From Isoetes taiwanensis (taxonomy: Eukaryota > Streptophyta > Lycopodiopsida > Isoetales > Isoetaceae): a stretch of DNA of 64,000 nt. The DNA is taken from assembly GCA_021234155.1 (NCBI GenBank), contig JAJEKV010000055.1, positions 541,001 through 605,000 on the forward strand, in the 5' to 3' direction. Each line of letters opens with the position of its first letter. Within the stretch, counting starts at the first letter, position 1. Shown here piece after piece: positions 24,684-38,500 of the stretch. Both the position numbers and the translations under genes were made by a program. A model generated the notes under the pieces. The model was not told the DNA's origin. It did no database searches and was given only the letters and a program-made list of their open reading frames with translations.

Positions 24684-25395
24684 CTACATGTTTTGTTGCA
24701 GGAAATCCTTAGCCCAATCCTTCTTCTCCTTGGACAACCGAGGTGCAAGCTCAAGCCTAGTGTTCTTGCACATTGGATCTCCACTACCATGGCAAACCTG
24801 TTCCTTGTTATCAATATGGATCATCTCATAGAAAGTTAACTTGGTGTACTCATGCTTTAGGTACAACTGGCTTGAAAGTGGCACAAGCAGCCCCGTTTAA
24901 CACTTGTTTTGCTCCTATGTGATTGGTTTGCAACTGGATGTAGACTAAAGGCGCACCAATAGCTGTCACATAACAGTCAAGATTAGTTAAATTGTGTTTA
25001 AGTTGTAACATTATATTGTAAGCTTGGTACGATTCATTTTTGATAGTCAATGATAGAAATTGCAAGAAGATTACTTACTTGACAAAGTTTAGATGCGAGT
25101 TCTTGTCCACTAATCTCTTGAGCTGCCCTAGTTTTCTGTACCGAGAATCACGCTTGTAAAAATTGATATGGGTCCCCTGGGACGATTCTCCTTGCCTTTT
25201 ACCAAGTGCGCAACTCTATTTGTTGGAATGAAATACATGTAGACCATAATTACAAATTGCTCCTCATCATCAATTCCTTCTTGAAGCGTGTAGCATGGGA
25301 ACTTGCTTTTGGCCTTGGATGCAACTCTAATTCCCAATCCAAATCATCCCGAGTAAATGCTCCTGGAGGGGGTTGTTGAATGTGGATCAAGCTCG
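24684..25395 (-). pseudogene. Conserved unknown gene fragment (copy B)
   Basis: Same fragment as in unit A, with the same internal frame change. Extra breaks at CTG/CAG sites (about 25171, 25208 and 25283) disrupt the first exon further. The acceptor region near 25395 is altered. Confidence 0.45.
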
Positions 25396-26360
25396 ACCCG
25401 GGATGACAGACGCGGTAGAATCGTAAAACTAAGTATTCAATATAGTTCAAATACTAAGGTTTTAGGATTCCATTCTGTGAACCAAGAAGCAAAAATCAGG
25501 GATCAATCAGTAACCATTACTCACGTGGGGACATCCAGGATCCAACCTCTCAGCTTCTAAGTAGGCCTCCATCGACCTTCATGTCATTACGCTGCGTTCT
25601 TGCATTCAGTTATTCAAGGTGAAGAAAACAAGGGAAGAGTCGCAAAGGGGAAGTTTGCTGAAGTTAAAAGGATCGAAAAAGATTGTGGACTTGGATTTTG
25701 TGTGGAAAAGTGGCAGTTGGAATATGTCGATGCGGTTGGAGCGGCTTCAAAGCGGTGAAAAAAGGGTGGCGAGGGAATTATCAGACCGATACGGTTTGTG
25801 TGCGATTATCGCCCCATCCATCGATGGGGCTTCTGATGCATGCATTGGAGCATGCTTGAAGGCCGATGGGCCATCCGAGGTCGAGGATGCATGAGCTGCG
25901 ATGGGCCGATGCCGATTTCATGCATGGGAGAAACCAGGAAATTCTGGCCGACATTACCACTTCTTGGAGTAGAAATACGACGTTCCCTTCAAGTTGACAA
26001 CCTAATGAGGTATATATATAATTTTTATGGTCATGCTCAGGTACAATTCTCGAGGAGTATATTTAATGTATTTTTGAATCTACATGCTCAACTTTTGATA
26101 TAACCATTGCATAGTTGATGTTTTTAGATTTAAGTTTTAGATGTATTTAATAAACTTAGTATTCAGATTTTAGGGTTTCAGGCTATCATGCCTTGATCCC
26201 TAAAATATTCACCATGATTTTGGCCTCAAAGACCCAGTATATAACTATCACTCATATCTAATGCATTATCGTTTTCTGTTTGATACGTTATTTGTTTGAT
26301 AGAATTTGTTCAAGAAGCCCTCCTATCGACACGCGGTAGGCCAATGTTTTAATATCCAAC

Positions 26361-26609
26361 CATCTGTGCATGACTTGGCATTATACATACTTGAGGTTCT
26401 AGATAAACGTCTGCAATTACTGAACCCTCAGTAGTCATTATCTAAGCTTGTCTAGTATCATCATAACTGCAAAGGTTTTTCCCTTGAAAACCTTTCGAGG
26501 CAGGGGTTTTTTAATCCTAGTAGTAATGATTGTACTAGCCCATTGTATGGGTCCCATGACCTATTGGTCTCCGTGGACGTTAAAAAAACTATTCTATTCT
26601 ATTCTATTC
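26361..26609 (+). mobile_element. 5'-truncated LINE 3' end, private to unit B
   Basis: Inserted between 'aatatccaac' and 'ctaaccacgacg', which are continuous in unit C. The insert ends with GGTCTCCGTGGACGTTAAAA followed by a short ATTCT repeat. This is the tail pattern also seen, reversed, at about 46940-46990. Its absence from the other four units dates it after the amplification. Confidence 0.8.
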
Positions 26610-27563
26610 CTAACCACGACGCATTTATGATATGCACTTATCATGCATTTATGGCGGCTAGAAGAATATAGTGACGAACGGATTTTTCATGTCTCCAGAT
26701 GGTTTCTTCAGGCAGAGCAATTAGATCTCCAAGCCTTCCAATCCGTGCCAGATATGGAGCTGACCCAATAGCTAATCCAGCATTTTGTTCCGAACCCAAA
26801 GCTTTTGCCACATCCCCGTATCTTTGAATCTGGCATACTCCAAGGATTTGGATATATCATCCACCTTGCAGGCTAAATTCCAAGGAACTAAGCATTTTTC
26901 TTATGATTTTGATGGACCAGGAGATGATCTAGATACTCCAATCATCTCTGTGATCTTTTCTTCTTCCCATCCCCCAGCCATATCCTGAAGGCACCCACTC
27001 AGCCATTTGGCCTTAGAAGAAGATTGGGGCGGGCTTGAAATCGATGAAGAGATCGGATGGAAAGAGACTTTCTTGCTTTTGAATCCTCTGTTCTACCAGC
27101 TCGCTCCAGAACTGAATTCTTCGCAGATTTTTTGAAGTCGAAGAAGAGGCCAAAACGGAGCCCCTTCTGTCCATCCCTGTAAATCGCATTCGTGCTCTTT
27201 TGGCATGGCCATAAATCAAAGCTCAAAAACTCAGCAGTTTCCATTGCTTTTGCGAGCATATCATCGTCCTCTACTATGCCATATTTTTGAAGCTTTACTA
27301 GCACCTTTCGGGCCGGGGAAAAATTGCTCAAGCGGGAAAAATTGCCTCTATGGAGTATGACCGAACAATCTAGTATGGTTTAGTGCATTTGATCTGATCC
27401 GGTTTGTTCCTAGGGATAATTATACCCAACTTACCTTGGATTATGCAAGAGTTCTTACTCAAAACCGTGAACCCAGTTCAATTTCTCATGGGCCTTTCAA
27501 ACTCCTTCCTATGATTTTTATAGCTTGAAAGCTCCCTTTCACTTCCTAAATGATTTACTGTGA

Positions 27564-27757
27564 TGTCTGTCTTCAATATCTTCATTGTTTAATGGGTAGT
27601 GGAATTCTCAGATGATCATGCTCACTTGCAAAAATAGTTTAAAGCTATATAGGCCACCGATATCTGTCTTCAATACCTTCATTGTTTAATGGGTAGTGGA
27701 ATTCTTAGATGATCATGCTCACTTGCAAAAATTGTTTAAAGCTATATATAAGCCACC
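27564..27757. repeat. 97-bp tandem duplication inside the unit (copy B)
   Basis: The phrase 'ctgtcttcaatatcttcatt' through 'gtttaaagctatata' is repeated once with a few changes. It is also doubled in C (about 32503-32686) and D (about 37468-37650), but single in E (about 42402-42490). Confidence 0.8.
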
Positions 27758-29888
27758 AATTATCAAAACACATCGAGAGAAAATACATAAAGTGACATGA
27801 GTAACTGCAAGACTAAAAAATTACAAAGCAGGAGTTTAAGATCATCATAAAAGGTTCATGGATTTTGTAGCAACTTATTATTGCAGCAGTCGTGCTCATC
27901 GGCTATTTCAAGACACGACATCTAACCCCCTTTTATCACGGATCTTTGCTCTGTTATCTTAGGAGCAAGCAAAAAAAGGCCTTTTGGGCAGTAATATTCT
28001 GTCATGCCGCTACAAAGAAAAGTTACAAACAAAAGCTAAATATCATTTGTTTGCTCAAAATTGAAAAAATATGGGCCCTTTCATGGCAACATCAGCCATG
28101 ATTACTACGCCACAAAGTCCTTAAAAGACAATCGGTCCTTTCATCTAATCGAAGGTTTGCTATATTTGTTTTTGTTAACAAGTCATCATAGATAGTGCAA
28201 TATTTTTGAAGGCATCAAAAAGAATTTAATGTGCCATAAATTTGATGTGCATCTTCTTACATCTTCACAAGTGTAGCTCGCAAGTGTAGTAATAGATTCC
28301 AGGAAGAGTGATGTACTTTCTTAGCTCTTTATCTCGGAAGTAATTAGGGAAGCTATCTATGCTTCTGCATTTGGTACGCAAACCATTTTTTCCCACTCAA
28401 ATCCCAAATTTAAATGTTTCACGTCCACCTCCAACTAAGGGCCAAAAGTTTCGATGTTTTAGTGCAACCAGAGACATGCCTGATTTGGACAGTAGACACA
28501 ATAATGAGGAAGAATCAAACGCATGCACGAAAGCAATCGGAATAAATATGAGATAAACCCAAAGGTCAAGGGAATATTCATGTTGTATCCGCCTATACAC
28601 GTTCTCTATGCAATCACAAGCTATATGTTTAGGGATTTTCAAGCTATATGTTGTAGGTGAAGTGTTTCAACATCGCCCAAATCTTCAACTAATGACTTAG
28701 TTAGTGAAGAGAAAGGTTCGCAGTGGTCTTCGCCGCCGCGATAAATTTCTTGTAATACTATAATACAAATTTAATTGTCATTTGACAATGTCATTAAGAA
28801 TTAGAACTCATAGTGACTTGGATAACACTCTCTAGGAGAGTTTCTTGTATTTATCCTATTTGAATAAAAGTGGTGCACTCGATCTTCCATAAAAGTTCTT
28901 ATATTTTTTTTCTTCTTTTCCTTACATTATTTTTCCATCTCCATATTTTCAAGCTTTCTTCCACATACGTTTTATCTCCAAATTTTCAAGCTTTCTTTGT
29001 CATATGCCTTGTTTTGTCTTGCTCACTCCATTCTATTATCTTTCATATATGCCCTTATGTTTATATATTTTGAAAGGCTCTAAGTTCTTATTACCATTTT
29101 TCTCACAAAATCTGCCGCACTATTGAATGATGCGGGGGAGTAGAAAATCTCCACATCATTATGGTTCCTTTGCCGGGACCATAATGATGTGGAGATAGCT
29201 CGTTGCCACCCACAAAGAGACAAATTTTTTTTCCCTTTCTTGCAGGTTATTTCCATGTTACCTTTTTGTCCTTTCTCTAACTGCTTTTCTTTTCCACCAT
29301 ATTCTCCACGTTGATTTTTGCCACTTGTCCTTTTCTTTATTATTCTTGCTGCTACTTTTATTTTTTCTCGGTGCATTTATTGGCTCCCGATTTAGGCTTG
29401 GATTCCAGTGGGGGCTTGTGGAATAGGGGTATTAGGCTCGTGGATATGCAGGGTTATTCCACAAGTCGAATACCGCTAATTTCAAGTTGATATTAGGCAA
29501 GTCGAATACCTCCAAGGTGGGAAAACTCCTTTGCCGAAACTGCTATCCCGAAAAAAAGGGGGTATTAGACTCGTCTAAACTCACACCTTCAATGCACAAG
29601 TCGAACACCCAAGGGGGTATTAGACTCGTCTAAGCTAAGGTATGTATTGTGCAAGTTGAGTACCTCCTTTAGTTATCCCACAAATTGAATATCCTCTTTA
29701 CATCCTGTTGCATTCCATAAGTCATATTTTAGACATAGATAGAAATTTTTAACGTCCACGAAAACCCAATCGAGTTATCGGACCCAATACAAAAGATGGG
29801 GCGTAAGCTCGATCACAGTAACGAAAGAAACAAAGAATATGAACATCACAAAAGCACATAAAAAATAATAATAAGTGGCTAAGCACAT

Positions 29889-30605
29889 CTACATGTTTTG
29901 TTGCATGAAATCCTTAGCCCAAATCCTTCTTCTATTCTATTCTATTCTATTCTATTCCTTGGACAACCGAGGTGCAAGCTCAAGCCTAGTGTTCTTGCAC
30001 ATTGGATCTCCACTACCATGGCAAACCTGTTCCTTGTTATCAATATGGATCATCTCATAGAAAGTTAACTTGTGTACTCATGCTTTAGGTACAACAGGCT
30101 TGAAAGTGGCACAAGCAGCCTCGTTTAACACTTGTTTTGCTCCTATGTAGTTAAATTGTAAGCAAAATTGTAACCTATATTGTAAGCTTGTAGTTAAATT
30201 GTAAGCAAAGTTGTAACCTATATTGTAAGCTTGGTACGATTCATTTTTTATAGTCAATGATAGAAATTGCAAGAAGATTACTTACTTGACAAAGTTTAGA
30301 TGCGAGTTCTCGTCCACTAAACTCTTGAGCTGTCCTAGTTTTCTGTACCGAGAATCACGCTTGTAAAAATTGGTATGGGTCCCTGGACGATTCTCCTTGC
30401 CTTTTACCAAGTCTGCAACTCTACTTGTTGGGATGAAATACATGTAGACCATAATTACAAATTGCTCCTCCTCATCAATTCCTTCTTCAGAAGCAGTAGC
30501 ATGGGAACTTGCTTTTGGCCTTGGATGCAACTCTAATTCCCAATCCAAATCATCTCGTATAAATGCCCCTGGAGGGGGTTGCTGAATGTGGATCAAGCTC
30601 AGCCT
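29889..30605 (-). pseudogene. Conserved unknown gene fragment (copy C)
   Basis: The first exon is intact as in A. The second part carries the 40-bp tandem duplication and is interrupted near its 3' end by the TCTAT run at 29931-29955, which adds 25 bases plus one further base change. Confidence 0.45.
29931..29955. repeat. (TCTAT)5 microsatellite, unit C
   Basis: Five exact copies between 'aaatccttct' and 'tccttggac'. Units A and B have no copy at this site. Confidence 0.95.
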
Positions 30606-33600
30606 CTGGGACAGACAGGTAGAATCAGAAACTAAGTATTCAATATAGTTCAAATGCTAAGGTTTTAGGATTCCATTCTGTGAACCAAGAAGCAAAAATC
30701 AGGGATCAATCAGTAACCATTACTCACGTGGGCGACATCAGGGTCCAACCTCTCAGCTTCCATCGACCTTCATGTCATTACGCTACGTTCTTGCACTCAG
30801 TTATTCAATGTGCAGAAAACAAGGGAAGAGTTGCAAAGGGGAATTTTTCTGAAGTTAAAAGGATCGAAAAAGATTGTGGACCTGGATTTTATGTGGAAAA
30901 GTGGCAGTTGGAATACGTGGATGCAGTTGGAGCAGCTCAGTGCAGGTGAAAAAAAAAGGGTGGCAGGGAATTATCAGACCGATACAGTTTGTGTGCAGTT
31001 ATACGCCCCATCCATCGATGGGACTTCTGATGCATGCATTGGAGCATGCTTGAAGGCCGATGGGCCATCCGGGGTCGAGGATGCATGAGCTGCGATGGGC
31101 CGATGCTGATTCCATGCATGGGAGAGCTAACCAGGAAATTCTGGCCGACATTACCACTTCTTGGAGTAGAAATAGACGTTCCCTTCAAGTTGACAACCTA
31201 ATGAGGTATATATATAATTTTTATGGTCATGCTCAGGTACAATTCTCAAGGAGTATATTTAATGTATTTTTGAATCTACATGCTCAACTTTTGATATAAC
31301 CATTGCATAGTTGATGTTTTTAGATTTAAGTTTTAGATGTATTTAATAAACTTAGTATTCAGATTTTAGGGTTTCAGGCTATCATGCCTTGATCCCTAAA
31401 ATATTCACCATGATTTTGGCCTCAAAGGCCCAGTATATAACTATCACTCATATCTAATGCATTATCGTTTTCTGTTTGATACGTTATTTGTTTAATAGAA
31501 TTTGTTCAAGAAGCCCTCCGACACGCGGTAGGCCAATGTTTTAATATCCAACCTAACCACGACGCATTTATGATATGCACTTATCATGCATTTATGGCGT
31601 CTAGAAGAATATAGTGACGAACGGATTTTTCATGTCTCCAGATGGTTTCTTCAGGCAGAGCAATTAGATCTCCAAGCCTTCCAATCCGTGCCAGATATGG
31701 AGCTGACCCAATAGCTAATCCAGCATTTTGTTCCGAACCCAAAGCTTTTGCCACATCCTGTATGCTGAATCTGGCATACTCCAAGGATTTGGATATATCA
31801 TCCACCTTGCAGGCTAAATTCCAAGGAACTAAGCATTTTTCTTATGATTTTGATGGACCAGGAGATGATCTAGATACTCCAATCATCTCTGTGATCTTTT
31901 CTTCTTCCCATCCCCCAGCCATATCCTGAAGGCACCCACTCAGCCATTTGGCCTTAGAAGAAGATTGGGGCGGGCTTGAAATCGATGAAGAGATCGGATG
32001 GAAAGAGACTTTCTTGCTTTTGAATCCTCTGTTCTACCAGCTCGCTCTAGAACTGAATTCTTCGCAGATTTTTTGAAGTCGAAGAAGAGTCCAAAACGGA
32101 GCCCCTTCTGTCCATCCCTGTAAATCGCATTCGTGCTCTTTTGGCATGGCCATAAATCAAAGCTCAAAAACTCAGCAGTTTCCATTGCTTTTTGAGCATA
32201 TCATCGTCCTCTACTATGCCATATTTTTGAAGCTTTACTAGCCCTTTCGACGGGAAAAATTGCTCAAGCGGGAAAAATTGCCTCTATGGAGGCTTTGGGA
32301 ACAATCTAGTATGGTTTAGTGCATTTGATACAGATCCAGTTTGTTCCTAGGGATAATTATACCCAACTTACCTTGGATTATGCAAGAGTTCTTACTCAAA
32401 ACCGTGAACCCAGTTCAATTTCTCATGGGCCTTTCAAACTCCTTCCTATGATTTTTATAGCTTGAAAGCTCCCTTTCACTTCCTAAATGATTTACTGCGA
32501 TGTCTGTCTTCAATATCTTCATTGTTTAATGGGTAGTGGAATTCTCAGATGATCATGCTCACTTGCAAAAATAGTTTAAAGCTATATAGGCCACCGATAT
32601 CTGTCTTCAATACCTTCATTGTTTAATGGGTAGTGGAATTCTTAGATGATCATGCTCACTTGCAAAAATTGTTTAAAGCTATATAAGCCACCAATTATCA
32701 AAACACATCTGAGAAAATACACAGTGACATGAGTAACTGCAAGACTAAAAAATTACAAAGCAGGAGTATAAGATCATCATAAAAGGTTCATGGATTTTGT
32801 AGCAACTTATTATTGCAGCAGTCGTGCTCATCGGCTATTTCAAGACACGACATCTAACCCCCTTTTATCACGGATCTTTGCTCTGTTATCTTAGGAGCAA
32901 GCAAAAAAAGGCCTTTTGGGCAGTAATATTCTGTCATGCCGCTACAAAGAAAAGTTACAAACAAAAGCTAAATATCATTTGTTTGCTCAAAATTGAAAAA
33001 ATATGGGCCCTTTCATGGCAACATCAGCCATGATTACTACGCCACAAAGTCCTTAAAAGACAATCGGTCCTTTCATCTAATCGAAGGTTTGCTATATTTG
33101 TTTTTGTTAAAAAGTCATCATAGATAGTGCAATATTTTTGAAGGCATCAAAAAGAATTTAATGTGCCATAAATTTGATGTGCATCTTCTTACATCTTCAC
33201 AAGTGTAGCTCGCAAGTGTAGTAATAGATTCCAGGAAGAGTGATGTACTTTCTTAGCTCTTTATCTCGGAAGTAATTAGGGAAGCTATCTATGCTTCTGC
33301 ATTTGGTACGCAAACCATTTTTTCCCACTCAAATCCCAAATTTAAATGTTTCACGTCCACCTCCAACTAAGGGCCAAAAGTTTCGATGTTTTAGTGCAAC
33401 CAGAGACATGCCTGATTTGGACAGTAGACACAATAATGAGGAAGAATCAAATGCATGCACGAAAGCAATCGGAATAAATATGAGATAAACCCAAAGGTCA
33501 AGGGAATATTCATGTTGTATCCGCCTATACACGTTCTCTATGCAATCACAAGCTATATGTTTAGGGATTTTCAAGCTATATGTTGTAGGTGAAGTGTTTC

Positions 33601-34824
33601 AACATCGCCCAAATCTTCAACTAATGACTTAGTTAGTGAAGAGAAAGGTTATGATGGTCTTTCGCCCGTGATAAATTTCTTGTAATACTATAATACAAAT
33701 TTAATTGTCATTTGACAATGTCATTAAGAATTAGAACTCATAGTGACCTGGATAACACTCTCTAGGAGAGTTTCTTGTATTTATCCTATTGAATAAAAGT
33801 GGTGCACTCGATCTTCCATAAAAGTTCTTATATTTTTTTTCTTCTTTTCCTTACATTATTTTTCCATCTCCATATTTTCAAGCTTTCTTCCACATACGTT
33901 TTATCTCCAAATTTTCAAGCTTTTCTTTGTCATATGCCTTGTTTTGTCTTGCTCACTCCATTCTATTATCTTTCATATATGCCCTTATGTTTTATATATT
34001 TTGAAAGGCTCTAAGTTCTTATTACCATTTTTCTCACAAAATCTGCCGCACTATTGAATGATGCGGGGGAGTAGAAAATCTCCACATCATTATGGTTCCT
34101 TTGCCGGGACCATAATGATGTGGAGATAGCTCGTTGCCACCCACAAAGAGACAATTTTTTTTCCCTTTCTTGCAGGTTATTTCCATGTTACCTTTTTGTC
34201 CTTTCTCTAATTGCTTTTCTTTTCCACCATATTCTCCACGCTGATTTTTGCCACTTGTCCTTTTCTTTATTATTCTTCTGTTGCTACTTTTTATTTTTTC
34301 TCGGTGCATTTATTGGCTCCCGATTTAGGCTTGGATTCCAGTGGGGGTATTATTAGACTTGTGGAATAGGGGCTCGTGGATATGCAGGGTTATTCCACAA
34401 GTCGAATACCGCTAATTTCAAGTTGATATTAGGCAAGTCGAATACCTCCAAGGTGGGAAAACTCCTTTGCCGAAACTGCTATCCCGAAAAAAAGGGGGTA
34501 TTAGACTCGTCTAAACTCACACCTTCAATGCACAAGTCGAACACCCAAGGGGGTATTAGACTCGTCTAAGCTAAGGTATGTATTGTGCAAGTTGAGTACC
34601 TCCTTTAGTTATCCCACAAATTGAATATCCTCTTTACATCCTGTTGCATTCCATAAGTCATATTTTAGACATAGATAGAAATTTTTAACGTCCACGAAAA
34701 CCCAATCGGGTTATCGGACCTAATACAAAAGATGGGGCGTAAGCTCGATCACAGTAACGAAAGAAACAAAGAATATGAACATCACAAAAGCACATAAAAA
34801 ATAATAATAAGTGGCTAAGCACAT

Positions 34825-35543
34825 CTACATGTTTTGTTGCATGAAATCCTTAGCCCAAATCCTTCTTCTATTCTATTCTATTCTATTCTATTCTATTCCT
34901 TGGACAACCGAGGTGCAAGCTCAAGCCTAGTGTTCTTGCACATTGGATCTCCACTACCATGGCAAACCTGTTCCTTGTTATCAATATGGATCATCTCATA
35001 GAAAGTTAACTTGTGTACTCATGCTTTAGGTACAACAGGCTTGAAAGTGGCACAAGCAGCCTCGTTTAACACTTGTTTTGCTCCTATGTAGTTAAATTGT
35101 AAGCAAAATTGTAACCTATATTGTAAGCTTGTAGTTAAATTGTAAGCAAAGTTGTAACCTATATTGTAAGCTTGGTACGATTCATTTTTTATAGTCAATG
35201 ATAGAAATTGCAAGAAGATTACTTACTTGACAAAGTTTAGATGCGAGTTCTCATCCACTAAACTCTTGAGCTGTCCTAGTTTTCTGTACCGAGAATCACG
35301 CTTGTAAAAATTGGTATGGGTCCCTGGACGATTCTCCTTGCCTTTTACCAAGTCTGCAACTCTACTTGTTGGGATGAAATACATGTAGACCATAATTACA
35401 AATTGCTCCTCCTCATCAATTCCTTCTTCAGAAGCAGTAGCATGGGAACTTGCTTTTGGCCTTGGATGCAACTCTAATTCCCAATCCAAATCATCTCGTA
35501 TAAATGCCCCTGGAGGGGGTTGCTGAATGTGGATCAAGCTCGG
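34825..35543 (-). pseudogene. Conserved unknown gene fragment (copy D)
   Basis: As copy C, with six TCTAT copies. The sequence just before the first exon (35541-35570) is scrambled relative to the other copies, and the splice acceptor is lost. Confidence 0.45.
34867..34896. repeat. (TCTAT)6 microsatellite, unit D
   Basis: Six exact copies at the position equivalent to 29931 in unit C. Confidence 0.95.
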
Positions 35544-38500
35544 CCCTCCTCGGGGGCCGGGTAGAACCGTAAAACTAAGTATTCAATATAGTTCAAATGC
35601 TAAGGTTTTAGGATTCCATTCTGTGAACCAAGAAGCAAAAACCAGGGATCAATCAGTAACCATTACTCACGTGGGCGACATCAGGGTCCAATCTCTCAGC
35701 TTCTAAGTAGGCCTCCATCGACCTTCATGTCATTACGCTACGTTCTTGCACTCAGTTATTCAATGTGCAGAAAACAAGGGAAGAGTTGCAAAGGGGAATT
35801 TTTCTGAAGTTAAAAGGATCGAAAAAAGATTGTGGACTGGATTTTATGTGGAAAAGTGGCAGTTGGAATACGTGGATGCAGTTGGAGCAGCTCAGTGCAG
35901 GTGAAAAAAAAAGGGTGGCAGGGAATTATCAGACCGATACAGTTTGTGTGCAGTTATCGCCCCATCCATCGATGGGACTTCTGATGCATGCATTGGAGCA
36001 TGCTTGAAGGCCGATGGGCCATCCGGGGTCGAGGATGCATGAGCTGCGATGGGCCGATGCTGATTCCATGCATGGGAGAGCTAACCAGGAAATTCTGGCC
36101 GACATTACCACTTCTTGGAGTAGAAATAGACGTTCCCTTCAAGTTGACAACCTAATGAGGTATATATATAATTTTTATGGTCATGCTCAGGTACAATTCT
36201 CAAGGAGTATATTTAATGTATTTTTGAATCTACATGCTCAACTTTTGATATAACCATTGCATAGTTGATGTTTTTAGATTTAAGTTTTAGATGTATTTAA
36301 TAAACTTAGTATTTGATTTTAGGGTTTTGAGGGCTATCATGCCTTGATCCCTAAAATATTCACCATGATTTTGGCCTCAAAGGCCCAAGATATAACTATC
36401 ACTCATATCTAATGCATTATCGTTTTCGCATTTGATAACGTTATTTGTTTAATAGAATTTGTTCAAGAAGCCCTCCGGACACGCTTGGTAGGCCAATGTT
36501 TTAATATCCAACCTAACCACGACGCATTTATGATATGCACTTATCATGCATTTATGGCGTCTAGAAGAATATAGTGACGAACGGATTTTTCATGTCTCCA
36601 GATGGTTTCTTGGCAGGCAGAGCAATTAGATCTCCAAGCCTTCCAATCCGTGCCAGATATGGAGCTGACCCAATAGCTAATCCCGCATTTTGTTCCGAAC
36701 CCAAAGCTTTTGCCACATCCTGTATGCTGAATCTGGCATACTCCAAGGATTTGGATATATCATCCACCTTGCAGGCTAAATTCCAAGGAACTAAGCATTT
36801 TTCTTATGATTTTGATGGACCAGGAGATGATCTAGATACTCCAATCATCTCTGTGATCTTTTCTTCTTCCCATCCCCCAGCCATATCCTGAAGGCACCCA
36901 CTCAGCCATTTGGCCTTAGAAGAAGATTGGGGCGGGCTTGAAATCGATGAAGAGATCGGATGGAAAGAGACTTTCTTGCTTTTGAATCCTCTGTTCTACC
37001 AGCTCGCTCCAGAACTGAATTCTTCGCAGATTTTTTGAAGTCGAAGAAGAGGCCAAAACGGAGCCCCTTCTGTCCATCCCTGTAAATCGCATTCGTGCTC
37101 TTTTGGCATGGCCATAAATCAAAGCTCAAAAACTCAGCAGTTTCCATTGCTTTTGCGAGCATATCATCGTCCTCTACTATGCCATATTTTTGAAGCTTTA
37201 CTAGCCTGCTCAGACGGGAAAAATTGCTCAAACGGGAAAAATTGCCTCTATGGAGGCGGCACTGGAACAATCTAGTATGGTTTAGTGCATTTGATACAGA
37301 TCCAGTTTGTTCCTAGGGATAATTATACCCAACTTACCTTGGATTATGCAAGAGTTCTTACTCAAAACCGTGAACCCAGTTCAATTTCTCATGGGCCTTT
37401 CAAACTCCTTCCTATGATTTTTATAGCTTGAAAGCTCCCTTTCACTTCCTAAATGATTTACTGCGATGTCTGTCTTCAATATCTTCATTGTTTAATGGGT
37501 AGTGGAATTCTCAGATGATCATGCTCACTTGCAAAAATAGTTTAAAGCTATATAGGCCACCGATATCTGTCTTCAATACCTTCATTGTTTAATGGATAGT
37601 GGAATTCTTAGATGATCATGCTCACTTGCAAAAATTGTTTAAAGCTATATAAGCCACCAATTATCAAAACACATCTGAGAAAATACACAGTGACATGAGT
37701 AACTGCAAGACTAAAAAATTACAAAGCAGGAGTATAAGATCATCATAAAAGGTTCATGGATTTTGTAGCAACTTATTATTGCAGAAGTCGTGCTCATCGG
37801 CTATTTCAAGACACGACATCTAACCCCCTTTTATCACGGATCTTTGCTCTGTTATCTTAGGAGCAAGCAAAAAAAGGCCTTTTGGGCAGTAATATTCTGT
37901 CATGCCGCTACAAAGAAAAGTTACAAACAAAAGCTAAATATCATTTGTTTGCTCAAAATTGAAAAAATATGGGCCCTTTCATGGCAACATCAGCCATGAT
38001 TACTACGCCACAAAGTCCTTAAAAGACAATCGGTCCTTTCATCTAATCGAAGGTTTGCTATATTTGTTTTTGTTAACAAGTCATCATAGATAGTGCAATA
38101 TTTTTGAAGGCATCAAAAAGAATTTAATGTGCCATAAATTTGATGTGCATCTTCTTACATCTTCACAAGTGTAGCTCGCAAGTGTAGTAATAGATTCCAG
38201 GAAGAGTGATGTACTTTCTTAGCTCTTTATCTCGGAAGTAATTAGGGAAGCTATCTATGCTTACGCATGCATTTGGTACGCAAAACCATTTTTTTCCCAC
38301 TCAAATCCCAAATTTAAATGTTTCACGTCCACCTCCAACTAAGGGCCAAAAGTTTCGATGTTTTAGTGCAACCAGAGACATGCCTGATTTGGACAGTAGA
38401 CACAATAATGAGGAAGAATCAAACGCATGCACGAAAGCAATCGGAATAAATATGAGATAAACCCAAAGGTCAAGGGAATATTCATGTTGTATCCGCCTAT

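Larger units (their letters stand above)
24034..28812. repeat. Array unit B (5' truncated, with a private LINE insertion)
   Basis: Unit B starts at 'gttgccacccacaaagagac', about 400 bp inside a full unit, so it lacks the head hairpin. It alone carries the LINE 3' fragment at 26361-26609. Many differences from A fall on CAG/CTG sites, for example a run of CAG to CGG changes at about 25730-25795. Confidence 0.85.
28813..33742. repeat. Array unit C (full length)
   Basis: Unit C starts at 'tgacttggataacactctct' after 'agaactcatag'. It has five TCTAT copies at 29931-29955 and a tandem 40-bp duplication ('tagttaaattgtaagcaaa') at about 30147-30226. It is nearly identical to D. Confidence 0.85.
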
